This document shows positions 27,001 through 42,000 of a stretch of 64,000 bases of DNA, one piece after another (within the stretch, counting starts at the first letter, position 1; each line of letters begins with the position of its first letter). Origin of the DNA: Gymnothorax reevesii (Eukaryota; Chordata; Actinopteri; Anguilliformes; Muraenidae). The notes below the pieces were generated by a model, which had not been told where the DNA came from, made no database searches, and was given only the letters and a program-made list of their open reading frames with translations. The stretch is from contig CM056573.1 in the NCBI GenBank assembly GCA_029721435.1, positions 120,303,947-120,367,946 on the forward strand, given 5' to 3'. A program made the translations under genes and the position numbers.

Positions 27001-30000
27001 GTGACCCACGGCCTGTTTTATGCAGGCCTGGTTCCCGACTGCCTTGCTGTTCTGGTAGATAGGAAGGCAAGACATCACTCCTCATCTCGGCTTGCTTGTA
27101 AATACAAAGAACCTTGGTAATTAAACAGACTTTGACCCCTCTCATCCAGTACCACACCCCCCACCCCAGTGTTCGTACCAATAAGCATTAAAAGCGTCAC
27201 ATGGGCATTTCTAAACTTTAAATAGATGCCACTCTCTGATGTCTGAAGTTGTCACTGGGCACTGTGTAATTACGTGAGGTTTCTTAAAGCAGAGCTCAGC
27301 TGTGTTTTTGCTGTGGCCTGTCCTAAACTGTCCTGAAATGCCTCTGAGGGGTCCTGCTGGCATGTGGCTCTGCCCTCCTCTCACTGCTCCGCTTCCCCTC
27401 TTCTTTCTGTTTCTCTCTCTTGTCGTTTCCCTTCCCCACCCTCAACGGTTTGATATTTACTGTAGTCATCTTCTGTTTTCTCTCACTTCCTCTCTCTCTC
27501 TCTCGCGCTCTCTCTTACCCTCTGCTCTGAAACCTGTCATCTTTATTCTCTCTTTCTACCTCTCCTCTCTTTGTCTGTGCTTCCCTCTCTTTCCTCACAC
27601 TCCCTCGCTCCATTCCTCTTTCACACACTTACATACTACAGTACTCTTCGCAAAAAAACGGAAGATTAACCAGTTAGCCAACAGTATTGTTTCGATAACC
27701 TATCGGGTTGGTAAATATCGCTAACTGGGTTTTCACCGAGGGGGGTCTGCTTACAGTGAGGGATTTTTCACGGATCTTATCTTCCTCTATGGGTAATATT
27801 ACTGCGCAATATTACTATTTATATTAGGATGACCAAAATATATATGAATCCAAACAGAAATTAATGGTGAAAAAATTTGCAAAAAATTGACTATACCTCT
27901 TAAGTTTATGATGTGGAGGCCTCTTGCAAGACCAATCAAAGCTTCAGAGACTTTAAAAACTGGGTTGGCGAATGAAAGAGCGAGTGGAATGTGTGACTGA
28001 TGTAAGGATTTGAGAAGTGAAAGACGAAGTGACGGCATGTCAGTGATTCTGCTTTATATATTATAAACGAGTGAATAACACTTATTACAGAATATACATG
28101 CAAAATCTGTACCAATTTTCTTGACACAAAATATCATAACACGGAATCCCCAAGTTGCCCACTAGAAAAGTATAGGTCGGACATTTAATAGCATTGTGCT
28201 TTTGACAGTACTGGTTTATGTCAGAAATGCAAATGTAGGAGTGCCATCTCGAAGTGAAATAGTGAATTTAAGCTTGCTGTTCAAACCATTTATATTAATA
28301 TTTATGATTGTTCTCGCCGTAATTGCACGTTTCTGGGGTTCATCATTTGGGCTTTTTTTCCGTTCAGCTGTTTTTGTCGCTGGTGACCAGTGTTTACCAA
28401 GACCAGCATCTGACCCTGTAAGGCTACGTAGCATTACAATATATGTCGCTATTGAGCTGCATGGTGTACTTAGTATGCAAGGCTGGACTCATGTAGACAA
28501 CGGACAGCGAGCCTTGCACTGGACTACATTTACTGACAAAATGTATACATGAGCTGCTTCGACCACAGGGCCAGCATTAAGCGAAAATAACTGTGTAGCA
28601 AAAATGCTATGCAGTCTCTAGAAGTCTGTAGCATTTTTCAGAACTGTGTTGCAAAAAAAAACAAAAAAAAAAAACATCTGAATATGCATTTTTACTTTTT
28701 ATCTTCTACTCTTCGAACCCTTGGCTGACAGTACTAACACTAATCAACATAGCCTAACCAAGGCGATTGCGCAATTACCCCGCCGATTCCTTACAGAAGA
28801 TGGCAGAGGGGTCTAACATTTTGTGGTGGGTTCAGCCAATGACTTTGTCTACTCTAGTGTTTTCTTTAGCTCTGTGGAGGTAGGAGAATAATGGGGTCAT
28901 TCCCTATCTCTATCCCTATCTCTATCACTCCCTATCATGGTTTCAGAGTCGCGCCGTTTGGTTGTCTATAGTGCGGTGGTGGAGGACGATATTGAGAGAC
29001 CGTAGGAGCCCGTTTTTGTTCAAAACTGACCGAAAACTTTTATTCACATTATCCGAAGACTGTTTCGCAAAATATGTGATGGGGGTTCTAAAAGCCTGTC
29101 GCAGATTGGCGCATTTCAGAAAAACTGATCGAATTTTGCGATGCGATACCACTTATCACCAGCCCTGGACCATGACGACCAGTCTCTAACCAATTGCTAC
29201 AGTCTTTCTCACTTTATCCTCTCGGCCTTGTAAGTAGTTAGATTTCAGTCTTTTTGCGAACAGTACAGTACACTCTCCATCCACCTCAACCCAATTTCCA
29301 AAGTTTTAACCTTAATTTAGCCCCTCCCTTTAACCTAAAGCCTAATCCTAATATCCAACATTGTAATAAGACCTTGGCCTAACCATAAGCACAACTGTAA
29401 TGGAAGCAAGTGCACACACCTATGCAGTCTGTCAATAATGTGCTGCAGCTCAGTCCCCCATACCCCCTAGCCCTGCCTATATAGCGATTAAAACAACATT
29501 ACAGATTTATGCTGTTGGACTGGAAGTGTGAAAAAGCAATAAAACAGTTATTGGTTGTAGGTAATATTAGAACACGTTTACTGTGGTTTGTCTTCAGCCC
29601 TCATATAGCTGCTGTAAAGAACAGCCTTTCCTCAGAAACTCTTAGAAACTCCAGTATATGAAATGTATGCAATATATTTTGTGTACGGTGACCTGGATCT
29701 ACACTTACTGGATCCGTTGGCTTTTTTTTTTCTTTTCTTTTTTGCTCAGAGATGAAACGAAAGTGGATACTCTCAGTGGAGTTGCATATTTCCTCAAATG
29801 CACATCCCTCCTGGGAACTACCAGACCTCCCCACCCTTTAACCGTAGAAAGAACCGCAGTTAAAAATAAACTTATAAATGTTACACGTTTTGATTGGTTA
29901 ATATTAATGTTAGAATAGTAACCCATCAACTATTAATGGCTCTGCGCCCTCTGTTTTCCCTAGTCCTGGCTGCATGTGTAGTTTCCTGAAATAGTTCTCC

Positions 30001-33000
30001 TGGTGCCATTAGGACTGGCGGTTTGGTTTAAAGTGGTTCCTGTATTCGTGAGGCATGATATTACAGTTCTTTAACATCGGCCATCTGACTCATGAGCCGA
30101 TAGGATCATAACCTGCACAGTAAGAGAGTGCTGGCAGTAAGTCAACACCTCTGCATCCTGGATCGTGCGGCTTGTAAGGACGAAACTCAGGTCAGGGAGG
30201 GGGTGGTAATGCTATTTTTACTCCTCAGCCCCGACTAAGGGGCAGAGGGGTGTTATCGTCATGCACAATGTTCGTCCGTCTGTCAGAAAAACCTTCGTAT
30301 TCCGCATGATAACTTGAAAAAGGCTTCGTCGGCCAACGCCATTTTTGCTCTGTTGCTTGGCCTTGGGTACTTGCAGAAGCCTGTTGAATTTGACTGGCCC
30401 TTTAATGTCCAGTATGGCGGCCTTTGCCGCCATCTTGAATTCTATACTCTGCAGGATAACTTGATAACGCCTTCATCAATTTATATTCATTTCAAACAAT
30501 CCAAGGGCTAAGGGGTAACGCCCACTTTGCCTGCAATTTTTGAGGGCTGCTTTGTTCCTTTTTATGAGATTGTCTTTTATTGATCTATCAGTGACCGTGT
30601 TTGATTTCCTGTAAGTGATCATGGTGGCACTGTATGCAGTATTGTGTTGCCTGGCGGTCACTGCAGAAGAAGAGTAAGGTGTAAACCCCAGTGTTTGTGT
30701 CCTGTAGGAGTTTCGGGCCTTCGAGCTGCTCCGCAGCGGACTGGACCGATCCAAGTACCTGCTGGTGAAGGAGGCCAAGATCATCGCCATGACCTGCACA
30801 CACGCCGCGCTCAAACGCCATGACCTGGTGGAGCTGGGCTTTAAGGTCTGTCAGCGAAAAACTCCCCCTCTCTTCCTCTCGTCTTTCTCTGTCTCTGTCT
30901 TATATCATCCGAGCATGTTGATTTGACATGCAAATAACAGCTGTTCAATTGTGTTTTGGGGGGCCGCCAAGCCAATGTTGACATGGAGATTTAAAAAAAA
31001 ATTATATCATATGTATTATTATTGGTCATTATAAGTGGAAAACTCATTGTGATATATTGCCTAACTGTAAAAATGTAAATAATTATGTATATATGTATAA
31101 TATATTGAAATAAATACATTGAACCTAAGTAATACTATTGCTGTCATTCCGTGACAATTCGCCTCTTGTAATTCCGTGACATTGACTTTTTGAGATTTCT
31201 TGCCCATAAAACAGGGTTAAAGTCAATATTTGTCTCTATAACTTACAGTATTAACAAAAAACACCTTAAATATGAACATATTGAAGTTTCATAACTTTGA
31301 CAAGAACTTCACTTTCTGGATAGTTAAACACAACATTAAAAAAACCACGTCAATTTTGTGTAATTCCATGACGAAGTAGTTTTTGCTTGTTTCTTCTTTG
31401 AAAATTTCTCAAAAAATATATTTTCACTTAATAATATTAAAGAACAAGTTAATACCTTCAATATGACATATCATACGTGATTTTATCTTATTTAGTTGTA
31501 GAGTTACAACCCAAAATGTAGTGGGACTGTAATTCCGTGACAGCTTGGCAGCCCCCTTTGGCATCTTTGTTTGGATGGATTTTTGTTTGGAGAACAGAGG
31601 AGGGAAAACCTGTTTTTGAGGATGCATGAGTGGACTTGGCCTTCATCTCAGACTCTTCCTCTGTGTGGGTCTCTTTCTTTCTCCGTTCCTCTGTCTGTCT
31701 CGAACGTACACGGAAAAACAAAATATGAGCCCCACAGACCCATGCCCAAGTGTACACGCAATCTAATGAAGGAACAAACACTAAGTGTAAGCACTAACAC
31801 ACACTGGCTGGTACTTTCACAAACAAATGTCAATCTGGGTGTCTGTTGGATCTCTTTAAAAGGGCAACGGTCAGTCGAGCCCCTGCCTGTCCCTGAATTG
31901 GTTTTTGATTGGCAGCACAAGTGAAGCAACACACACTCACAGCTTGGCTTGTTACACCCACTCCCCTCACCAACAGGTCACTACAAATGGATGCAGCTGT
32001 CCTGCTATATGACATCACCGTGTCTTTCTCTGTTGCAGTACGATAACATCTTAATGGAGGAGGCTGCGCAGATTCTGGAGATTGAGACCTTCATCCCCCT
32101 CTTACTGCAGGTAAATGAGTGCAGCTGGGACTGGGGCTGACTGAGGTATTACAGGCCCTGCGCTCTGAGTCTCACTTTCACTGCACTCCATCTGCGGCAG
32201 GCTACTTTAAAAGTGTAGTTTTGTTTCTAGTTTGAATATTGTGCCGTGCTCTTCTGCTCTTGCCTGAGGCATTTAAGCATTCTAGCAGGAGCAGGTGGGT
32301 GGGGTTTACACTCATGCATTTATCTCATTGGTTCCCGTGCACCAAGCATATGCTCAGTCAAATGCAGGAAAGTATTTAATCCCAAAAAGGCTGTTTTGAA
32401 CCCTGGTCATGTTGGCAGGACAATATTATAATCAGTCATATTGCCAGAGCTATACATATAATATTGATTTTATGCAGAAACGTGGCGAGCACGCACGCTA
32501 CGTGTGTTGCTTAGTGAGCCAACACTGCTTTTAGACATGTAACTCTATTCTGCTTCATTCAGGCCAGGGCTAGTGGCCAAAAGACTTTCAAATGTCAGAC
32601 AAGATATTAACCTGGTCTCTGTGGCATTAGTTTGTAACTCACTTTAGAATACATTGGGGAGCACAGCAATAGTAGTACCACGGAATACACATAAGAAAAT
32701 AGATTTTCATTAGATTTATACCATCCACAGAAAACATTGGAAAACATAGCCATAGTACAGTTGTATACATTAGTGAAACTGGAATAATGTTAGATTTTCG
32801 CCAGCCATGGTACGACAGAATATATTGGCGATGATAGAATGGAGTTGGGGATTTATGCTGTCGACAGCACCATAGAATGCATTCTGAGCATGGAATATCA
32901 ATAGAGAACATGCCCTCCTCTGCTACTATCCATTTGAATATTTCTGGTGATTTGTGGGTACAGTGTCACAGGGGTCAGGATCCCCCCCTGTTCGCTGTGC

Positions 33001-36000
33001 CTTGCTCTCAGTGGCGGAGCCGGCAGGCGCGGTGTTGTACATGGCGGTGATTGGCGATATAGCATGGCGGTATTGCGCAGGTGGGTAATGAAGGCGAGGG
33101 AGGATGTGATAATGTGGAAAAGGCAGCTGGTGTGTGAATCGGGCCTCTGAGGGATGTTGGAAACGTGAGACGGGTCTAATGACCTGCTCGCCCAGGGAGG
33201 GAGGGGGCAGAGAGGGGGAGAGAGGGAGGTAGGGAGGTGGCAAAGAGGGGGAGAGAGGGAGGGATGGGGCAGAGGGGGCAGAGAGGGGGAGAGAGGGAGG
33301 GAGGGAGATGGCAGAGAGGGGGAGAGAGGGAGGGATGGGGCAGAGGGGGCAGAGAGGGGGAGAGAGGGAGGGAGGGAGATGGCAGAGAGGGGGAGAGAGG
33401 GAGGGATGGGGCAGAGGGGGCAGAGAGGGGGAGAGAGGGAGGGAGGGAGGTGGCAAAGAGGGGGAGAGAGGGAGGGATGGGGCAGAGGGGGCAGGGAGAG
33501 AGAGGGAGGGATGGGGCAGAGGGGGAGGGGAGAGAGGGAGACTGGTTTTCTTATGGGCTTGTCAACTGAGAGTGGACTTAATGAACCCTCAGCAGCCATC
33601 GAAATGTAACATCTGATAGGCTGAGAAGTGCAGTGGTTCGGATAGGAGCGTCTGTGGCTTTTCAGCATGTGTTTGTATACACACTTATACACGCGCACAC
33701 ACCCTCACACACACATGCACTCTTAATCTTGCGTACATACATACTCTCCCTCACCCACACGCGCTCTCACTCTCACAAAATTACACACACGCCTCCTGTC
33801 CTAGACAGAACTCGTTCTATCTGCATTTGTGAATTCTCTTTGCATATTCTTCAGAGGACTCTGGTGGACTGCATTTACTCTCCAGGAATGCACATCTAAC
33901 TAACTATATTGGTGTATGTCTGTGTATGTGTACATCATTAGACATGTACATGTGAATCTAAATATATCTATACATCTCCATATTAATAAACATTCCCAAT
34001 TACTCCTGTAATTGCGTATGCTAGCTGTGGCTTAGTGTAATCAGTGTTGGTACAATGAAGACATTTATGTATGAGGTTTAGCTGCTAACCTAAAAATGGT
34101 TTGGCAATGGCAAGGCCCTTCAATTTGTCTGTGTAATTGGCTGTCTTCACTTCCCCTCTCAGAACCCAGAGGACGGCTTCAGCCGGCTCAAGCGATGGAT
34201 CATGATCGGGGACCATCACCAGCTGCCCCCCGTCATCAAGAACATGGCCTTCCAGAAGTATTCCAACATGGAGCAGTCTCTCTTCACGCGCTTTGTGCGT
34301 CTGGGCGTGCCCACCGTCGACCTGGATGCCCAGGGGCGTGCCCGGGCCAGGTGAGCAGCCCCCGCCTACTTTTCCCCAACCACAGTCCATCCTTCCGAGG
34401 GTGCGTGGGAGTTTATGGGAGGAGTTTTGAAGCTTTTGAGGCCGACCCCTTTTGGCGTGAGGTCACCGGTGTGGTTACAATGTTCTTAGCTTGAACATTC
34501 TAATTCCGATGAAACAACCACCAGCGAATTATTGAAAAAACTGTGGAGCTCTTGAGTGCCAAGTGATCTTTCTTTAGACCATCGGCGGGCTGGATTTAAT
34601 TCTAAGAAATTGACTTGTTAAAGGCTCAAGCATTTTTGGCGCTTGATCAGAACTGATGTGATTGCAATGTTACTGGCTTAGCATTCCAACCTAGATGTGG
34701 TCATCACTGCTCAAAACTGAGGACCATTGAGTTCCAGAACACTTGACTCTGAATATAAAAATAATAAGAAAAAGCCTACTCTTGGTTTAGCGAATGAATT
34801 GTGATAAGGGGGGGGGCTCTGTGTCGCTGACATTGCTGTCTGTTTCTCCCCCCCCCCCAGTCTCTGTAACCTGTATAACTGGCGCTACAAACACCTGGGG
34901 AACCTCCCCCACGTACAGCAGCTGCCCGAGTTTCGGGCCCCGAACCCGGGCCTAACCTTCGACTTCCAGCTCATCAATGTGGAGGACTTCAACGGCGTGG
35001 GCGAGTCGGAGCCCAACCCGTACTTCTATCAGGTACGTCCTGTCCTCTTCCTCCCCGGCGGTTGGATCGCGTCGTTTAACGATTCGCTCGCCGTCATCTC
35101 TGATCTGTTCTTGATGTAATCTTACGGTTCCTTAATCGCTTGCCTTCCTATGGACAGCAAGCACAAGCTGTAGAGTCAAGTAGTGCGCTGTGGACATTAC
35201 CTCTCTGTGCGTGCTTTATGAAGCCACTAGTTGTTTTAAGAACGAACGTATGCTGACGAGGTCATGTGGTGCCTGGCCTGATCACATGATCCCTGCTGCA
35301 TGGCTTCTTGGTGGCTGCCGGGCGCCCTCGGGGAACGATTACGCGTGTCCCAAATTCCTCCCCAGTTTGTGTTATTAGTGCTGGCGGCAGCTGCAGCTAC
35401 CAGGGCAGGACTGTGTATCCCTGCTATCTGCAGTGCAGAGAGGGGGGAGGGGTGGCGAGCTAGACATTATATCACCTCCATGAATCAACACATCAATTTC
35501 TGTCATAAACATCCAACAGTCCTGTATGCATTTGTGTGTGCGCGCGTGTGGGTGTATGGGTGTGAGACCGCGCATGTGGGTGCGTGAGTGATGGGGTTCG
35601 CGTTCGCCGGCTGTTAGATGATTACATAAGCTCTAAGTAAGCAGGAAGGCCTAATGGCACGTTTACACTGTGATCTGCACTGGTTTAATATGAGACCGCA
35701 CGCATTAACGGCACACATTGTGCCCCTGGCCTTCATTGTCACTGTGACAAAAGCAATGTCTCTCACCCGCCACTGAATAAAGGGCACTACCCCTCCCTTC
35801 CAGCTACTTATAACAGTAGCTGTATGTAAATTCTTCTTTTAAGAGTTTACATATCAACAGCAAACTTCTCTGAACATTGTTTTTTTTCCTGGCTAATCGG
35901 TGGATTACTAATGATCTTAATTTATATTCATACAGGTTGAGTTCGCTGGGAATAACTCCGCACCAGCCCATCAGTGCTGTTGATTTGACTCATCTGGCGG

Positions 36001-39000
36001 TAAAACGCGGAGATTGTTTCTATAAATTATGACTGGAGGCATTAGCGAGAAGCTTTACTGGAATTTAATTGAGAAACTCATGAATAAAACATTGTGTGGG
36101 TCATTTTTTCATGGCATTTGGAGGGCAGGGAGCTCTAAAATACCACGGTCACTCCTCTGGGCTGTCTTGAGGAATTCTGGGAAGGAGGAGGCTTGTGTTG
36201 AACTGTGACCAAGAGGTCAGCAAGACTCATGTTCTGTCAGGTATTATGTTCTCCAGTTACCTCTATATGTCTTTTACATCCCTAAACGTGGCAGTCCGCT
36301 CTTCAACATCTCTTCATATCATATTTGGGAAGCATTGGATCATGCGAGAGGCGTCTCAGTGAGGAATAGCTTGCCAGGTCATGTAGTTGAGGCAGGAACT
36401 CTGTTTTGATACAGTGCTGGATGCTGTCTCGTTCTTTGGTATCCTGATGTTGGGTACACTTCAGTAAAAGGAAAATGGCAGAGCTTGGTTGTGCTTAATG
36501 ACCTGTTTTCGTCACTTTTTTGTATACTGTAACAGGCAAAGGAAACACTTTTTTCTGCTTTTACCCAAAAAGTACACTGCCCCTACTATTGAAATTTTCT
36601 TGGGTTATTTTTGAGATTCATCTAAATCTTATCTTATATTTGGAAAATGTGCCAAGAAAAGAAAATGATTGAGAACAAGCCAGGGCTGATAATTGTTTTA
36701 AAGGGATGATCTGGGCACTTCTGGCTATGCTGCTGAATTCAACATGGCTACTGTAAGCAAGAGTTTGTCTGATGAATTATTTCTGAATCTCTATAACTAC
36801 AGTGACACATTATAAGCTGACATAAGATTTTGAAAGCCTACCTGTTCCATCTGTAACTGATGCTGTCGCCTCTCCAGCCTAGCTAAAGTTGACCGGCATC
36901 ATTTTTCAAAATCTTCCGATATTTACTGGGAGATTCAATTCCATACTTTTATATAAACATGCTCCTTGAAACAGCTGTGTAAAAACCGTGCATTACGGCT
37001 GATTTTGTCTCTCAGATTCTCATAATTTTTGGTAATATCAGACTTTGATCATTCGGCTTGAAATGAAGATGTACCATGAGTGATAATCAAAACTAATTAT
37101 ATCCCCGAACGCCGAATGGCATTCGGGGGATATTATGTTTTTGGTCGGGCCGCTGCCGCCACCGCGTCAACGCGATAACTTCAGTAATATTTCAATTAGA
37201 AATATCAAGTTTTGCATATAAGTATGTATCATATTGAGGAAGAACTGATTTGATTTTGCACAATTTAAAATTTCTAGATTGGCCACCGGGGGCCAAAAAC
37301 TGAAAAAATCACTGTTTTTATCATATCTCTGGAAGTATTTGTCCGATTCACCTCAAATCAAGTGCAAATGAAAGTTCATGACCTGAGGACGTGTCCCACG
37401 ATGACATTATACCTTTTTGGTTCAAAATTTTGACACAAGGTGGAGCTTTGACACACAAAATTCACCATTTTTGCCATATCCTTGGAACTGTTTGTCCAAT
37501 TGACATGAAACTATGTGCAACTGCAAGGTCATGACCTCACAACGTGTCACATGATGACATCATACCGGTATGGTTCAATATTTTGCCACCAGGTGGCGCT
37601 TTGTGATGGAAAAATGACCATTTTGGCTATATCTTCAGAACCATTTGTCCGATTGACCTGAAATTAAGTTCAAGTGAAAGTCTATTCAAGGTCTATTCAA
37701 GGATTGGGGAATTGGAGGATTGGGGGCGGTCGGGGATGTACCCCCATCCATCTAGTTTGTATACACTTCATATAGACTGACTAATTTCTTTGGGTCCAAG
37801 CATGTCAAATCATTTGGTACATTGCCACACAAAGTGTTTTTGGATTGGCTATAATAAATGGAATGGTGGCATTCATGAACTTGCGCTAATTTGTTGTATT
37901 TCAGAGGTTTGAGGTTTGATTACTTGGTACATAAAAATTGGAAAAAATATTCATGGAATGAGAAGAACAAGTGCTTTTTTTGGGTAAGAACTGCAAAAAA
38001 GTGTTTTCTTTCTTTTCCTTTAAGTTTGCCAAGGGTAAAGACCCACAATTCTTTAGGCTTTCCATCCTCTGGGCTGCATTCTCATGTAAATCTTCACATA
38101 TCTGTCCATACTAATCTTATTTGTAGCTGTTGAGTGACATTTGTTGTAAGTGGGCCAGTATGGATGGAATGCTTATTTGCCTGTTAAGGTTTGGAGTGAA
38201 AACCCTACATGGCAGTTGATCGCCAGGGTATCTACTGGCTGTCGCTTTTGAAGCTGTGCTTGTATTGGGTTCTGTAGCAAAAATCCCTGCTGAGCAGTAC
38301 ATCTTCAGAAACCAGGTTAGACAGCCCTGCTATAGCTGTTGAATGGGGTGTGCTTTCTTAGGGTTGGAGTGAAAACCAGCTGGATAGTAGATCTCCAAGA
38401 AAGGGGTTAAACAGCACTGTTCTCATTGTTGAGCGAGGTGTGCTTGTTTGGGGTTGAGGTGAAAACCTACAGGGCTGTAGATATCCGGGGCCAGAATTTA
38501 AAACCTCGCGGTTTATTCCAACCAAGCATTAAATTCTGACTCGGGATGATTTGAATGTTGGAAAAGACCTGGCTTTTGAAGATCTCAGTGTGCGCACTGG
38601 GTGAGTCATGAATTGCCAGGCCTGTAGAGCACTCATTCACAGTATTTTTTTATTTGTTGAGTTGAGTGGGTAATTCATAATTCAGGTGTAAAGGAAACCT
38701 TTTATTGCAGACTCAGGCTCTGGTTCTCTGGTTGTTTATCCGAAGCTCTTAAAGGCTTAATAGAGCCTTCGATTTGCGTTATCGCGGCCCTTATCAGTTC
38801 AGCAGCAACACCAGGACCTGTTTTCTCCCTTGTTCTTGTCGGAGCCTCTCTGGTATTTAAGCCGCTCTTTACAGTTTTTGAAGGCCGATGAGCTTCAGCG
38901 TGTGGCATCATTCTGCCGCCACTTTCCTCCTTATACGCATCCCTTATTCACCCTTCATCTCTTCTTGTCTCCTTCCTTCCGTTCATCCATTCATCCGCAC

Positions 39001-42000
39001 TTGTTCGTCCTCTCACGCAGCTCAATGAGGACAATTAACAGCACGGATGAACCACAGGAAATGCACGAGTGTGTGTGTGGGATTCACCCCCTTGTGGTAT
39101 CGTCTCTCAGACAGGCAGCTCGTGCTTGACAGTCTCCCTCCGTGTCTGTTGTCATGATGGGAGTCTGATGATGTCCTTTTCTAGATGTAATTATTTAGCG
39201 CAGCGGTTAGCCAGATGGAATCCCTGTTAGTCCTCGCACTGATTGGAGAGGGGGTGAAAAACCGTTATAATTCCCTCTCTATGGATGCGCTCAAACTAAA
39301 TACGGCGTTTCCGGAGAAAGTCTATTTCCATTCCGTCTGCGTCTAAGCGGAGCCCCGGGGATAGTGTTTGGCTAATTGGCGACAGTCCCCCGTAGGAAGG
39401 CGGGACGTGCATTTCGGAGGAAACTGTTTTCCAAGCTCACAGGCGCATTAAGTTTACATGTCGCACAGCCAAGCCGTATATTACAGAGCGGTGATGGTGC
39501 TCTTCCTAATTCTTGAATCACTGCTCCAAATGAGCCTTTTCTGAGGTATTCAGCCACAGGCCTCATTATATCGGCAAAACGACGCTTCGTTGCTATTACG
39601 GAATCATCATCACCACCATGTCTGTATCCGCTGTAGATCTTTTGTGTTAATGCAGGAACTCAAAAACTACTTCATAGATCATTTTCAAATTTTATATGCT
39701 GTTAGAACTTTTCAAGACTGCAAACTGAATTGATTTTAGGTGTTATTAACCATTCAATTTCCTGGAATACCAGAGTTCAATCATATTGACTGATATGTTG
39801 GCTATATCACCTTGAAATTTTGCCATTTGAGTCCTTTACTCATGACTTGCTGAATACTGCAGCAAAAATATCAATAGATTAAGTAGAAGTTGTTAAAATT
39901 GTTGCCGGCCACATGAAAAATGCAATTTTTCAGTATTCGTTTCTATAGGCAGTCTGAACCTTTGTAATATGATGGCTAAAATTTGGTTCAATTCGTAATA
40001 ATTTAATAAATTAAAGAAATAAGTTGTTACATTTTTTATTATTCTTACCTAATGAAAATTGGTTTTGTCTTCATTATTGATGAGTACACATGGGAAGTCT
40101 GAGCATATCTACGATAAAAATGTGTTATTTTACGTCAACATACAGTACAGGCCAAAAGTTTGGACACGCTCTTATTCAATGCTTTTCCTTTATTTTCATG
40201 ACTATTAACATTGTAGATTCTCACTGAAGGCATCAAAACTATGAATGAACACGTGGAATTATGTACGTATGTATCAAACAGTTGTCCAATAGGGCTGTCG
40301 GCTGTATATCAACCTGACTTCTGCACAGCACAGCTGATGGCCCCAACCCCATTGATAAGGCAAGAAATTCCCCTAATTAACCCTGACAAGGCACACCTGT
40401 GAAGTGAAAACCATTTCAGGTGACTACCTCTTGAAGCTTATCAAGAGAATGCCAAGACTGTGCAAAGCAGTAATCGGAGCAAAGCTTGGCTACTTTGAAG
40501 AAACTAGAATATGAGACATGTTTTCAGTTACAGGTATTTCACACTTTTTTGTTAAGTCCATAATTCCACTTGTGCATTCATAGTTTTGATGCCTTCAGTG
40601 AGAATCTACAATGTAAATAGTCGTGAAAATAAAGGTAACGCATTCAATGAGGTGTGTCCAAACTTTTGGCCTGTACTGTAGTTGATTTTATTAAATGACC
40701 TCAGGAGAAGTTGGTGTTTTTCCCAGTATTAATGAGTTTAAAAAGCGCAGTTTGAGGTTCTAAAATGGGTTCAGTTTATCATAATTTAAAGTCGAGCTGA
40801 AAAGGCATTTCGAGACCATCTAACTAGCGTATCCTGACGTATTTCCGAGAGAAATGGCATAGACAGGCGGGACATAAAAGTGGGCGGAATTTGATTTGAC
40901 CGTTGAAAAGTGGGTGTACCCCGACGTGACAGCAGTATCAGTCAGGGAGAGAGAGACGAAGCCCATCCTATGCTCCATGTACAAAACCCAAAACCAGTGA
41001 AGTTGGCACGTTGTGTAAATCATAAAAACAGAATGCAATGATTTGCAAATCTTTTTCAACCTATATTCAATTGAATACACTGCAAAGACAAATTATTTAA
41101 TGTTCGAACAGGTAAACGTCGCAATTTTTTGCAAATATTTGCTCATTTGGAATTTGATGCCTGCAACATGTTTCAAAAAAGCTGGCACAAGTGCCAAAAA
41201 AGACAGAGAGAGTTGAGGAATGCTCATCAAACACTTATTTGGAACATCCCACTGGTGAACAAGCTGATTGGGAACAGGTGAGTGCCATGATTGGGTGTAA
41301 AAGTAGCTTCCCTGAAATGCTCAGTTATTCACAAACAAGGATGGGGCGAGGGTCACCACTTAGTGGACAAATGCGTGAGCCGATTGTCGAACAGTTTAAA
41401 AACAACATTCCTCAATGAGCTAGAAATTTAGGGATTTCATCATCTACGGTTTGTAATATCGTCAAAAGGTTCAGAGAATCTGGAGAAATCACTGCACGTA
41501 AGCGACAAGACCAAAAACCAACATTGAATGCTTGTGACCTTCGATCCCTCAGGCGGTACTGCATCAAAAACCGACATCAGTGTGTAAAGGACATCACCAC
41601 ATGGGCTCAGGAACACTTCAGAAAACCACTGTCAGTAACTACAGTTCGTCGCTACATCTGCAAGTGCAAGTTAAAACTCTACAAAGCAAAGCGAAAGCCA
41701 TTTATCAACAGCACCCAGAAACGCCGCCAGCTTCGCTGGGCCCAAGCTCATCTAAGATGGACTGATGCAAAGTGGAAAAGTGTTCTGTGGTCTGACGAGT
41801 CCACATTTCAAATTGTTTCTGGAAACTGTGGACGTCGTGGCCTCCGGACCAAAGAGCAAAAGAACCATCCGGACTGTTATAGGCGCAAAGTTCAAAAGTC
41901 AGCATCTGTGATGGTATGGGGGTGTATTAGTGCCCAAGGCATGGGCAACTTACACATATGTGAAGGCACCATTAATGCTGAAAGGTACATACAGGTTTTG

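Larger units (their letters stand above)
23269..30707. other. aqr intron 8
   Basis: Contains a 2-kb TIR element with a nested element (23459-25500) and a TA-flanked 1.6-kb element (27639-29268). CCTGAGTGAGACA at 25738 and its complement at 26512 hint at another old inverted-repeat element. 27360-27635 is rich in CT; 30229 has a small hairpin followed by GTCCGTCTGTC, like the heads of the hairpin family. Confidence 0.55.

Noticed and set aside
27302..27724. 140-codon frame rich in Leu, Ser and Phe
   Set aside because: CT-rich low-complexity DNA; no domain, no splice or start context.
33237..33569. Gly/Arg/Glu-rich frames on the + strand
   Set aside because: Shadows of the same purine-rich array.
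32898..33698. Antisense 266-codon Ser/Pro/Leu-rich frame
   Set aside because: Translation of the GA-rich 71-bp array; low complexity with no recognisable domain.
34085..34390. Antisense 101-codon frame opposite exon 11
   Set aside because: Shadow of the conserved coding exon on the other strand.
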